The notes under the pieces are model-generated. The model saw nothing but the letters and a program-made list of their open reading frames with translations. It made no database searches and had not been told where the DNA came from. A DNA stretch of 64,000 nucleotides from Gammaproteobacteria bacterium (GTDB lineage Bacteria > Pseudomonadota > Gammaproteobacteria > Competibacterales > Competibacteraceae): positions 248,001 through 312,000 of the forward strand of contig JACKNF010000001.1 of NCBI GenBank assembly GCA_024234995.1, given 5' to 3'. The translations under genes and the position numbers were made by a program. This document shows, piece by piece, positions 1 through 8,015 of the stretch. How positions within the stretch are numbered: the first letter of the stretch is position 1; each line of letters opens with the position of its first letter.

Positions 1-1016
1 TGATCGAAGAAATCGGGCTGCGGTAGCAGTTCGCTACTGGGAAAGCGCACGAACGCCATGGTAAAACGGCGAGCGTCCTGGCGTAGCAGGATTTCATCGA
101 ATTCCAGGGTGTTGGTATTGTGCAGCGCATTGGATGCCATCTTGACATTCATATGATTCAGAGTGAGCACGACCCGTTCCAGATGTAAATGTTTTTCGGG
201 TTCGCGCAACGTGGCGGCTACTTTTGCGAGATGGTTTTCAATGGTGGCGGAACTGATGCGGATACGCGCCAGCTCGGCTTCGATCGCTTGTAGTTGCTTT
301 TCGATCGCCCCGGCATCGGGTGCTTCGGGAACCCGGAGTTCCATCAGAGGTTCTAGAGCCAGCGTGCTCGCTTTATAAAGCTGTGCCTTTTTTTGCAGCA
401 ACTGGCGCTGTTGTTGCTCCAGTTGCTGTTTGCGGGTACGGGTCGAAACTAAGCGTTGCAGTGCAATCTCGACCAGGTAGTCGAATACCCGGTTCATAGC
501 ATCCCGGCGGCTTTCGGCGGCATTATCGGTTGGCAAAGAGACGCGAGGATCACGGAAATTTATCACGGTTTGCGCGACATCGCGCCGCATTAGATCGCCT
601 TGCAAGTCCATGCCAAGGATATTTTTCTCAACTCGCTCGGTCACCAGGACAGCATAGAGCGTTTGCGGGAGCGGGCCAGGATTTTGCTGCAGGTAGCTGA
701 GCATACCTTGACTAAAGCTGATGATTTCCCGGAGTTGTTCAGGCGAGGCGAATAATGCGCGCACCCGAGGATCGGTCGTAAAACTGCGCCGGCTAAGTTC
801 GATGGCCGGTGGGAAGGTATCGACAAACGTGACGACAAATTCGATGGCCCGCTCTACGGCATCCCGGAGTTTACGCGGGTAGTTTCTTACAGCGCGCAAG
901 CGAGGATCGGTGCCGTCTACAACGCGCTCGATAGCCGAATGAATCAGCGCTTCGTCAAACTTGCCCGGTTTGGGGTGAGCAGGGGTGAAAATGGATTGCA
1001 GCCGGCGCAGCACCAT
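1..1016 (-). CDS. Unknown protein, C-terminus cut off by the left edge
   Basis: An open frame runs from an ATG at 1016 to the left edge (338 full codons) with no stop. The ATG follows a GAGAGGAG ribosome-binding site at about 11 nt. I do not recognise the family. The protein begins MVLRRLQSIF, is largely helical and soluble-looking, and has a strongly charged Gln/Lys/Glu-rich stretch around residues 200-265 (for example QQLEQQQRQLLQKK) that suggests a coiled coil. No signal peptide or membrane segment is visible. It starts 17 nt after the stop of opgD on the same strand, so the two are probably co-transcribed; whether they share a function is unknown. Confidence 0.75.
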   Translation of the reverse strand, partial: MVLRRLQSIFTPAHPKPGKFDEALIHSAIERVVDGTDPRLRAVRNYPRKLRDAVERAIEFVVTFVDTFPPAIELSRRSFTTDPRVRALFASPEQLREIISFSQGMLSYLQQNPGPLPQTLYAVLVTERVEKNILGMDLQGDLMRRDVAQTVINFRDPRVSLPTDNAAESRRDAMNRVFDYLVEIALQRLVSTRTRKQQLEQQQRQLLQKKAQLYKASTLALEPLMELRVPEAPDAGAIEKQLQAIEAELARIRISSATIENHLAKVAATLREPEKHLHLERVVLTLNHMNVKMASNALHNTNTLEFDEILLRQDARRFTMAFVRFPSSELLPQPDFFD

Positions 1017-1033
1017 GGTTTTTTAGTCTCCTC

Positions 1034-2602
1034 TCAGGTATTAGCCGGTGCCGGTGCTGGTGACCATTGATACAACCAGGTTTCGCTGAGCGCACCCTCC
1101 GCATCGCGCAAATAGCAGCGCAGATCTACGGGCTCGCTGCCGCTGGCGACGAGATCAAAATGACAGCGCCACAGCGGCGTTTCCAGAATAGGCCGGGTCG
1201 CCGCATCACGAATTTCGCCGCGTGAGGCGGAAACGACGGCTTCCACCTTGGCGTTCTGATTTAGATGGCCGAGCCGGCCGCCCGTGAAGTCGATCACGAA
1301 CTTGCGCATTGGCACAGTTTTCTTCTGGCCTGGGATGCCGCCTACACCCAGACGGGTAGCGGCAACCTGGGCAACTAGCGGCTGGTATGGGGGGTGCGCG
1401 CCCCAGTACATCTGGTAGTTAAAGCGCATCTCCTGGCCTGGTTGCACCGGTTGGGCTGGGTTCCAGAAGGCGACAATGTTGTCGAATGTCTCATCGGAGG
1501 TGGGAATTTCAATGAGCTGCACCGCGCCTTGACCCCAGTCGCCTAAGGGTTCTATCCATAGAGAAGGCCGCTTGTGGTAGGCGGCGCCATCATCTTGATA
1601 ATTGGCGAAATCACGGTCACGTTGCAGCAGGCCAAAGCCACGCGGGTTATTGTCCAAGAAGGAATTGACCCGGATATAGTGAGGATTCATCAGCGGCCGC
1701 CAGATCCATTCACCCGCGTGGGTCCACAACGCCAATCCATCCGAGTCGTGAATTTCCGGGCGGAAGTCATCAGAGACCCGCCGGTCGTTTTCGCCGTACT
1801 GGAACATCGAGGTCATCGGCGCAATACCCAATCGTTCAATAGCGCGACGGGGGAACAAATGGGTTTCGACCTTCATGACGGTCGTGTCGCCTGGAGTGAC
1901 GACGAAGGTGTAGGCGCCGGTAATGCTGGGGCTGTCCAGCAAAGTGTGGATCGTGAGCGCTTGGGCATCCGCTGCCGGTTTCTCAAGCCAGAAGCTGCGG
2001 AAAATGGGAAATTCCTCTGGTCGATCCATGCCGGTATCGACGGCTAGGCCGCGGGCGGATAAGCCATACTGTTTACTCGCGCCGACTGCGCGGAAGTAGC
2101 TGGCGCCAAGGAAGGAGAACATGTCCCGCTCCCAGTCAGAGCGTGTGTTGACGCGGAATCCGGCGAAACCGAGATCGCCAGCTGATTCCGGAATCCGGTC
2201 TTTGACTTTGGGACCGTACTTGAACATCTCCGGTGAAAACAGAATGGGCCGGGCAAAGCCGTTAGCAACTTCGTAAAGGCTGACAGGGTGATGAAAATAA
2301 AGCCCCAAGTGAAAGAACCGGGCCTGGAAGGGCAACTCACCGCCAGCCCACAGGCTGTGATCGATACGAAAGTTATTGAGAGCCTGGTAGTCGTCCCAAT
2401 CCATTGCTGCGAGCCAGGGCGGGCGGGCGTCAGCAGGAGCGAGATAGGGTTCTTGGGCCAGCCGTTGTGCGGTCGCTCGTAACCATTCCTGATTGAATGG
2501 CTGGCCGTCGCTGCCGGTTGCAGCCGCTTGGATGCGTGAAACTGGCAATGCCCCGCAGGCGGCCAGGCCGAGTAATTGAGCTAAAAAGTTCCTTCGATTC
2601 AT
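1034..2602 (-). CDS. opgD: Glucan biosynthesis protein, OpgD/MdoG family
   Basis: A 522-residue periplasmic protein of the MdoG/OpgG-OpgD family, which shapes the beta-1,2/1,6 backbone of osmoregulated periplasmic glucans. The N-terminus reads MNRRNFLAQLLGLAACG: a twin-arginine motif, a hydrophobic stretch and a likely cleavage near RIQAAA. OpgD proteins use a Tat signal, whereas OpgG uses a Sec signal, which is why I favour OpgD. The length and family landmarks (YFHHPVSLYEV, SYFRAVG, GLAVDTG, FWLEKP) fit a complete protein. No glucosyltransferase opgH is in the window, so the polymerase must lie elsewhere. It is followed after 17 nt by an unknown gene on the same strand. Confidence 0.85.
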   Translation of the reverse strand: MNRRNFLAQLLGLAACGALPVSRIQAAATGSDGQPFNQEWLRATAQRLAQEPYLAPADARPPWLAAMDWDDYQALNNFRIDHSLWAGGELPFQARFFHLGLYFHHPVSLYEVANGFARPILFSPEMFKYGPKVKDRIPESAGDLGFAGFRVNTRSDWERDMFSFLGASYFRAVGASKQYGLSARGLAVDTGMDRPEEFPIFRSFWLEKPAADAQALTIHTLLDSPSITGAYTFVVTPGDTTVMKVETHLFPRRAIERLGIAPMTSMFQYGENDRRVSDDFRPEIHDSDGLALWTHAGEWIWRPLMNPHYIRVNSFLDNNPRGFGLLQRDRDFANYQDDGAAYHKRPSLWIEPLGDWGQGAVQLIEIPTSDETFDNIVAFWNPAQPVQPGQEMRFNYQMYWGAHPPYQPLVAQVAATRLGVGGIPGQKKTVPMRKFVIDFTGGRLGHLNQNAKVEAVVSASRGEIRDAATRPILETPLWRCHFDLVASGSEPVDLRCYLRDAEGALSETWLYQWSPAPAPANT

Positions 2603-2831
2603 AGTATTGCTCTAGCTTTTCATAAGCTTGTAGTGACTTGTGAGAGAAAAACGCTTAGATCAGCCACCGTGACTTCAAGCGTGGGGGATGGCCTGGAATA
2701 TTCCCAAACTTGGAGGCGGTATACAAGGCGAGTCTGTGTTTATTGTAGGCATTGGCTGTAAGAGGCACTATCGCGCATAAAATTTGAAAACGATGTCCGC
2801 AATCATCAGATGTGAGAGGTGCAAATTACTT

Positions 2832-3932
2832 ATGCTGGACTGGACGATGCTAACCTTGGCAGGTTTATTATCCATCATTTTCGCAGCCTGGCTGCTCATC
2901 CAGGTTTTCCTCAAAGGCTCGGCCTTGCGCGTTTATGATCAACCAATAAGAAACTCTCGCGCCGGGCCGCAGGACCACGCAAGCCCTGAGCATCAAAAGG
3001 TGCTGCACTTGTTGGAACAAGCGCAAAAGGAAATTCGCGCTGTCCCCAGAAAACAATGGCTAACCACTGTCCGGGCAGTGATGGCAAGGGGATTCTGCGA
3101 ACCGCCGTTGCTGGCGGAGGATTCAGGATACTGGGTTCAGGGGGTGGATGCGGGTGGTGTACCCGGCGAATGGGTGCTAGCGCCAGATGCCGATCTGCAC
3201 CGTCGCTTGCTTTACCTGCACGGTGGCAGCTTCATCAGCGGTTGTCCGCATGGCCATCGAGTGATCACCACGCAACTGGCGCGGATCACAGGCGCTGCGG
3301 TGCTCGTGTTGGATTATCGGTTGATGCCAGAACATTCACGGCGAGAATTAATTGCAGATTGTCAAACCGGCTATCGTTGGATTCTAGACCACGGCCCCGA
3401 AGGACCAGCCCCGGTTCGGGAGTTGTTCGTGGCCGGCGACTCAGCAGGAGGCGGCCTCGTGTTGACACTGATCGCTTGGGCACGTGATGCAGGTTTGCGC
3501 GCTGCCAATGGTGCTATCGCTATTTCGCCAAGCGTGGATACGACCTTCTCCAGTCCTACCCTTAAGAGTAACCTCAAGACTGATCTGATGCTGGGGCCGG
3601 GTTTGGAAGGGTTCATGAAGGTTCCCCGCTCTATCCGGCTGCTTATTCTCTGGGCTGTTAACCGGATGATCCCGCCGAATCCGCTGATCTCACCAATTTT
3701 TGGTGATTTATCGGGATTGCCGCCGGTTCTGGTACAGGCTAGTGAAGCCGAGATGATGCTAGGCGATGCCCAACGTTACGTGAATAAGGCCTGTGCATCC
3801 GGCTCCAAAGCAGAATTGGAAACCTGGCCGGAAATGCTGCATGTCTGGCATTTGTTTGAACCGGTCCTGCCGGAAGCACAACAAGCGTTTGAGCGCATTG
3901 GGCGATTTGTCGAGCGTTGCGCCGCAAATTAA
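2832..3932 (+). CDS. Alpha/beta hydrolase, HSL-type esterase/lipase
   Basis: A 366-residue carboxylesterase-like hydrolase. The oxyanion-hole motif HGGSF is at about residues 130-134 and the nucleophile motif GDSAGG at about 202-207 (Ser204), both typical of the hormone-sensitive-lipase family. An acidic residue in the SEAEMMLGDA segment and the His in MLHVWH near the C-terminus probably complete the triad. The first 25 residues are hydrophobic (LTLAGLLSIIFAAWLLI), so the enzyme is probably membrane-anchored. The frame can be extended to a TTG at 2784 or an ATG at 2793, but the ATG at 2832 has GAGAGG upstream and gives a normal membrane anchor. Substrate unknown. Confidence 0.8.
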   Translation: MLDWTMLTLAGLLSIIFAAWLLIQVFLKGSALRVYDQPIRNSRAGPQDHASPEHQKVLHLLEQAQKEIRAVPRKQWLTTVRAVMARGFCEPPLLAEDSGYWVQGVDAGGVPGEWVLAPDADLHRRLLYLHGGSFISGCPHGHRVITTQLARITGAAVLVLDYRLMPEHSRRELIADCQTGYRWILDHGPEGPAPVRELFVAGDSAGGGLVLTLIAWARDAGLRAANGAIAISPSVDTTFSSPTLKSNLKTDLMLGPGLEGFMKVPRSIRLLILWAVNRMIPPNPLISPIFGDLSGLPPVLVQASEAEMMLGDAQRYVNKACASGSKAELETWPEMLHVWHLFEPVLPEAQQAFERIGRFVERCAAN

Positions 3933-3993
3933 CGGCAAGCGGTCTGTCCAGACCGGCTCTTATCATTGCTCCTGCTCGGCTACCTGTCGTCAT

Positions 3994-4773
3994 TCACTTC
4001 ATGCTCGCCCGCACTTCCATTAGCGCTTGGTCGAAGGCATCGACCCGGATCAGGCCCAAGCGCGGGTATTCAATATCGATGATGACGTACACCGCTACTG
4101 CCATGACAGCGGCGAAACCGATCATGTGCAACCAGTTGCGTGACCGGCCACCTGCCATGCCATAACCGGCTAGCAGCGCACTGGTTAGCGCCAGCCCAAA
4201 TAGCAGTACGAAGATGACGAGTGGCGGGTGCAGTTGGGTAGCCATAGCCCGGGTGGTGACAATGTCAATCATCTGGTTCAGCGCTGGCAGGAGCAGCATC
4301 GTAGCTGGTGGCTGCGCGCCTTCAATCCGTCCAGCGGCTATTGCCTGGGTCCAAATTTTCTCTTGTAATTGCGTGGAGCGGGCCAGCTCTGCTTTCGCTG
4401 CTTCGATATCGGGCAACCTCCGGTAAGCCTCCAGCCGGGAATCCACATAGTGCCGGAACAGGTCACGCAATGCCGGTTGTGCATCGGCGGGTAGTAGATC
4501 GAGCCGCAGGTAGGCGGTCCCGATTGCATTGGCTTCCTCGATCACCAAATTCCGGCGCACGTCGAAACGTGAGGCCGCACCCGAAAAGGTGAAAGCGATC
4601 AGGAGGCCTAGCAGCGCGAACACAGCGCCTTCAATCACACCGGTGCCAGCCTGGGCGCCTTCAGCATCGCTAGCCAGCCGGCGGTTGCATATCCACCGGC
4701 CGGTTTCGAAAAGCACCAGCATTCCAAAAAATAAAGCTAACGTGATCAATAAAGTAGAAAGCGCGTAGTCCAT
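3994..4773 (-). CDS. DUF4239 (bestrophin-like) membrane protein
   Basis: A 259-residue membrane protein. It has an N-terminal hydrophobic helix (ALSTLLITLALFFGMLVLF), a second segment ending in GLLIAFTFSGAASRFD, a long soluble helical region with conserved-looking residues EEANAIGTAYLRLDLLP, and two C-terminal hydrophobic helices. The GLLIAFTFSGA and EANAIGTAYLR signatures are those of the DUF4239 / bestrophin-like family, whose role in bacteria is not established. The frame is open further upstream to 4911, but the ATG at 4773 starts just before the first membrane helix and follows a GGAAA motif. It is divergent from ureF. Confidence 0.75.
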   Translation of the reverse strand: MDYALSTLLITLALFFGMLVLFETGRWICNRRLASDAEGAQAGTGVIEGAVFALLGLLIAFTFSGAASRFDVRRNLVIEEANAIGTAYLRLDLLPADAQPALRDLFRHYVDSRLEAYRRLPDIEAAKAELARSTQLQEKIWTQAIAAGRIEGAQPPATMLLLPALNQMIDIVTTRAMATQLHPPLVIFVLLFGLALTSALLAGYGMAGGRSRNWLHMIGFAAVMAVAVYVIIDIEYPRLGLIRVDAFDQALMEVRASMK

Positions 4774-4822
4774 GATCCGGTTTCCGGTGGAAAATGAATG
4801 ATGAGAGAGGTTTATCAGGATA

Positions 4823-4828
4823 AGGAGG
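4823..4828 (+). promoter_or_regulatory. Ribosome-binding site deciding the ureF start
   Basis: AGGAGG lies 7 nt before a TTG at 4836. The nearest in-frame ATG (4911) has no comparable site, so the TTG start is preferred. Confidence 0.55.
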
Positions 4829-4835
4829 ATGCTAA

Positions 4836-5618
4836 TTGAATAGGAAATTTTCGTGGATTTCCACAAATCGATGCCAGGTTTTGACATCTGGTGTCGCGAA
4901 TAACGGGCCAATGAATCCTAAGCTGTCTCTTCAAAGGGAAAAGGGCAAAGTTACTCTTGCGCTCCCCCGGCTGTTGCAACTCTGCAGCCCTGCCCTGCCA
5001 GTGGGCGCCTACGCTTATTCGCAAGGATTGGAATGCGCCGTCGAGCGAGGCTGGGTGCGGGATGAGGCCAGCGCGGGCGATTGGATTCTGGGTCTAATGA
5101 CGCATAATCTGTACCGGCTGGATCTACCGGTATTTGTCCGATTGTACCGGGGATGGCAAGCTGTTCATCTGGAGGAGATTCAGCGCTGGAACGCCCGGCT
5201 ATACGCTTCGCGTGAATCAGCAGAGTTACAACAGGAGGATGCGCATTTAGGTGCAGCATTGGCCCGTTTATTAACTGATTTGGGGATTGCCGAAGCGGAT
5301 GCATGGCGGAACTCGCGCCGGGTTTGCTTCGCAACCATGTTCAGCTTGGCGGCGGTGAAGTGGGAAATTCCCTTGTTGGAGGCGACAGTTGGTTTAGCAT
5401 GGACTTGGGTTGAGAACCAGGTTGCTGCTGCTACCCGGCTGATACCCTTGGGCCAGACGGCGAGCCAGCGGTTACTGGTTGCTGCTAGCCCAGTGCTGAT
5501 GGATGCTGTCCAAAAAGGATTGGCGTTGCCGGATGAGGTCATCGGCGCTGCAGCTCCGGGTTTGGCGATGGCCGGAGCGTTGCATGAAACTCAGTACTCA
5601 AGACTGTTCCGGTCTTGA
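4836..5618 (+). CDS. ureF: Urease accessory protein UreF
   Basis: UreF joins the UreD-UreF-UreG complex that delivers nickel to apo-urease. The family core is clear: LLQLCSPALPVGAYAYSQGLE at about residues 46-66, the DLPVF segment, and a helical remainder ending in ALHETQYSRLFRS, the usual C-terminus. From the TTG start the protein is 260 residues, about 25 longer at the N-terminus than most UreF proteins; an ATG at 4911 would give the usual length (235 residues) but lacks a ribosome-binding site. UreG normally follows ureF directly, yet the next 260 bases hold no gene and no urease gene is in the window. It is either an isolated member of a scattered urease set or a remnant. Confidence 0.85.
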   Translation: MNRKFSWISTNRCQVLTSGVANNGPMNPKLSLQREKGKVTLALPRLLQLCSPALPVGAYAYSQGLECAVERGWVRDEASAGDWILGLMTHNLYRLDLPVFVRLYRGWQAVHLEEIQRWNARLYASRESAELQQEDAHLGAALARLLTDLGIAEADAWRNSRRVCFATMFSLAAVKWEIPLLEATVGLAWTWVENQVAAATRLIPLGQTASQRLLVAASPVLMDAVQKGLALPDEVIGAAAPGLAMAGALHETQYSRLFRS

Positions 5619-5882
5619 TATTATAACCAAATGAATAATAATACTATTTATTATAAAATCAAACACCAGAATGGCCAAAGCCCGTGTCACGACTTGATCT
5701 GGCAAATCTAGTCACCTGTACCTGGCTGAAGAAAATACAGTGGGCATAAGGAAGTAACCTTATGCTAAGCAGTGAAATTCCAAAGGTGAATACCTATAAT
5801 CCAGCTTGGGATGTCATGTGAAGTGTTACCCTGTGAATAACGTCCTGGTTGATTACTCGCGAATCGTCATGAGTTACAGTCG

Positions 5883-6359
5883 ATGGCCATAACCTCCCCT
5901 GAATCCACGCTTCAGGTGCCGGCCCTGAGTGGACCCTCGTTGACTCCGTCAATGCGATCCTCCTCAAGAGGATGGTGGCTGGCGGGCGCTTTTCTTTTGG
6001 CATTGAGTCTTATCTTGCATGTCATCGAATGGGTGCTTTGGCGGCAAACTGTGGTTAGTGATCAAACGTTGACACAGCTTCGTGAGGAGATCAGAGCTTT
6101 GCAGACACAGGCGCAGGCCTGGCAGCAATTCAAAGCGATGCTTGACCCGGCGCTTGACAATATCGAACCTTTGAAACAAGCGCTGGAGCGCTGTCAAACC
6201 GATCAGGTGCAGCTTCATATAGCCATTAAGCAAATACAGGACCAGCAAAAAACGGATAAAGCATGGCTCCAACAACAATGGCGCGATTATAAGTCCTCAC
6301 TGGCTATACCGAAGCCGAGACCGCGCAATACCATTGATAATCCTGATGTCCATTGGTGA
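5883..6359 (+). CDS. Unknown single-pass membrane protein with coiled coil
   Basis: A 158-residue protein that I do not recognise. After about 28 polar residues it has one hydrophobic helix (WWLAGAFLLALSLILHVIEWVLW, about residues 30-52). A long Gln-rich helical region follows (QTLTQLREEIRALQTQAQAW, then IKQIQDQQKTDKAWLQQQW), likely a periplasmic coiled coil. The order resembles small cell-envelope spacer proteins, but nothing identifies a function. The ribosome-binding site is weak. The next gene overlaps or directly follows it, so the pair may be co-transcribed. Confidence 0.6.
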   Translation: MAITSPESTLQVPALSGPSLTPSMRSSSRGWWLAGAFLLALSLILHVIEWVLWRQTVVSDQTLTQLREEIRALQTQAQAWQQFKAMLDPALDNIEPLKQALERCQTDQVQLHIAIKQIQDQQKTDKAWLQQQWRDYKSSLAIPKPRPRNTIDNPDVHW

Positions 6360-6363
6360 CCCA

Positions 6364-6726
6364 ATGAATAACGAGGCCGATGTGAAACTGGCGGATCAGG
6401 CTTGGCAACGCCGCCAATTATTGCACCTTCTTGGGCGGTGGTCGCCGGTGGTGATCCTGGGTGTGATTGGTGCGGGAAGAGGAACGCTGGCACAGGCCGT
6501 GAATTGGAATGATTGTCCAACGCGCGAGCACTGGCTCAACAGCAGTGGCAGCGGAGGGCACTGGATTAACAGTAATGATCGAAACACTCATTTACAGGGA
6601 GGCCATAGCGGAGAAGATCGTCCGCCACCCCGGAATCGCCGGCCTGCAAATCCCTGGCTGAATGGCAACCGCGATGGCTGGACCAACCGGCAAGATTGCC
6701 ATGGTGGCACCTGGGTTAATTACTGA
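6364..6726 (+). CDS. Unknown small exported protein, Trp/Asn/Gly-rich
   Basis: A 120-residue protein of unknown function. Its N-terminus contains QRRQLLHLLGRW followed by a hydrophobic run VVILGVIGAG and an Ala-rich end (TLAQA), consistent with an export signal; the paired arginines may make it a Tat signal. The mature part is rich in Trp, Asn, Gly and charged residues, with repeating W-x-N units (NWNDC, HWLNS, HWINS, PWLNG, GWTNR, TWVNY) and two Cys. This looks like a short secreted or metal-handling protein, though no family is evident. The frame opens at 6334, but the ATG at 6364 follows the upstream stop by only a few bases and is the better start. Confidence 0.5.
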   Translation: MNNEADVKLADQAWQRRQLLHLLGRWSPVVILGVIGAGRGTLAQAVNWNDCPTREHWLNSSGSGGHWINSNDRNTHLQGGHSGEDRPPPRNRRPANPWLNGNRDGWTNRQDCHGGTWVNY

Positions 6727-6855
6727 ATGCGAAATTATTCCTCGCAGAAAGCTGGATACGACCCGTGGTCTCTTCCAAAATACCGGGATCTGGCGATCGA
6801 ACTTAAGGCCGTCTGCCAGACACCGCAAGGACAATCCGGTACCTGAACACACCGC

Positions 6856-7926
6856 ATGACAGGGATGATGGAACAACTATTCGATGTACTGCGGGCGCTG
6901 ACGCCGCCGCTGATCGTGGCGGTAGCAACCGCGCTGGCCATCGGGGCGTTCCAGCGCTGGGTGTTGCCGCATGTCGGGACTCCGGGCGACCGCCGCTTTC
7001 CGCGCCAAGTAGGGGTGCTGGCGCTGGCCATGGCTGGTGTCGTGTTAGCTATCATCGCACTACCCGTCAGTGAATCCATTCGCGGTATGTTGCTCAGCCT
7101 ATTCGGGTTGGCGCTCACAGCCGTCATTGCCCTGTCTTCGACTACGCTGGTGTCGAACGCCATGGCCGGTATCATGTTGCAGGTAGTGCGCAATTTTCAC
7201 CCTGGTGATTTCATCCGGGTGGGCGAGCATTTTGGCCGTGTCACCGAGCAAGGGCTGTTTCACACTGAAATCCAGACGGGCAACCGTGATCTGACTACCC
7301 TGCCCAACGCTTATCTGGTCTCGAACCCAGTGACGGTGGTGCGCCATTCGGGCACGATTACCTCCTCGACCGTGTCCCTGGGTTATGACGTGCCTCATGA
7401 AAAAGCCGAGACGTTGATGATCGAGGCGGCCCAGCGCGCCGGGCTGGAGGAACCGTTTGTGCAGATTCTCGAACTAGGCAACTATGCGGTGACCTACCGC
7501 GTTGCTGGCCTGTTGGCTGAGACCAAGCATTTAGTCAGCGCGCGCACCCGGCTGCACGGCGCGGTGCTGGACGTGCTGCACGGTGCAGGTGTCGAAATCG
7601 CCTCACCTACTCTAATGGCCCAGCGCCGGCTGTCCGAGGATTCCCGCCTTGTGCCAGGGGTCAGCTTCTACCGCCGGGGCCCGCTATCCGGCGAGCGCTC
7701 CCCCGAAGACATCATTTTCGATAAAGCTGAGCAAGCTGAGTACATTGAGCGGCTCCGCTTCGAACAAGGCCAATTGGAAGAACAGGTCAAGACGCTGGAG
7801 GCCAGCCTGCGCGCGGCTAGCGAGGAAACCGAACGAATCCGGCAGCAAGCCGAGATCGAGTATTGCCGCCGCCGGATTGCCCGTATCATTTTCTTTCTAG
7901 ACACAATCACTGGCTCCCCCCAATAA
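6856..7926 (+). CDS. MscS-family mechanosensitive channel
   Basis: A 356-residue small-conductance mechanosensitive channel homologue. Three hydrophobic helices are visible at about residues 12-32, 48-68 and 76-105. The third is the Ala/Gly-rich pore helix (LSSTTLVSNAMAGIML). It is followed by the beta domain (FHPGDFIRVGEHFGRVTEQGLF, TLPNAYLV) and the C-terminal alpha/beta domain. The last 80 residues add a charged, probably coiled-coil tail (EQLEEQVKTLEASLRAA), which is not part of the classic MscS core. Start: MTGMM has in-frame ATGs at 6856, 6865 and 6868; an AGGG at about 6860 could serve the later ones. Confidence 0.85.
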   Translation: MTGMMEQLFDVLRALTPPLIVAVATALAIGAFQRWVLPHVGTPGDRRFPRQVGVLALAMAGVVLAIIALPVSESIRGMLLSLFGLALTAVIALSSTTLVSNAMAGIMLQVVRNFHPGDFIRVGEHFGRVTEQGLFHTEIQTGNRDLTTLPNAYLVSNPVTVVRHSGTITSSTVSLGYDVPHEKAETLMIEAAQRAGLEEPFVQILELGNYAVTYRVAGLLAETKHLVSARTRLHGAVLDVLHGAGVEIASPTLMAQRRLSEDSRLVPGVSFYRRGPLSGERSPEDIIFDKAEQAEYIERLRFEQGQLEEQVKTLEASLRAASEETERIRQQAEIEYCRRRIARIIFFLDTITGSPQ

Positions 7927-8015
7927 GGAAAGTATCCCTGATTGTGCAGAGGCGTTGAAACACCTGGTTTGTCAAGGCATGCTGTTGAAGCAACCTTACC
8001 AGCTGTGATCTATTT

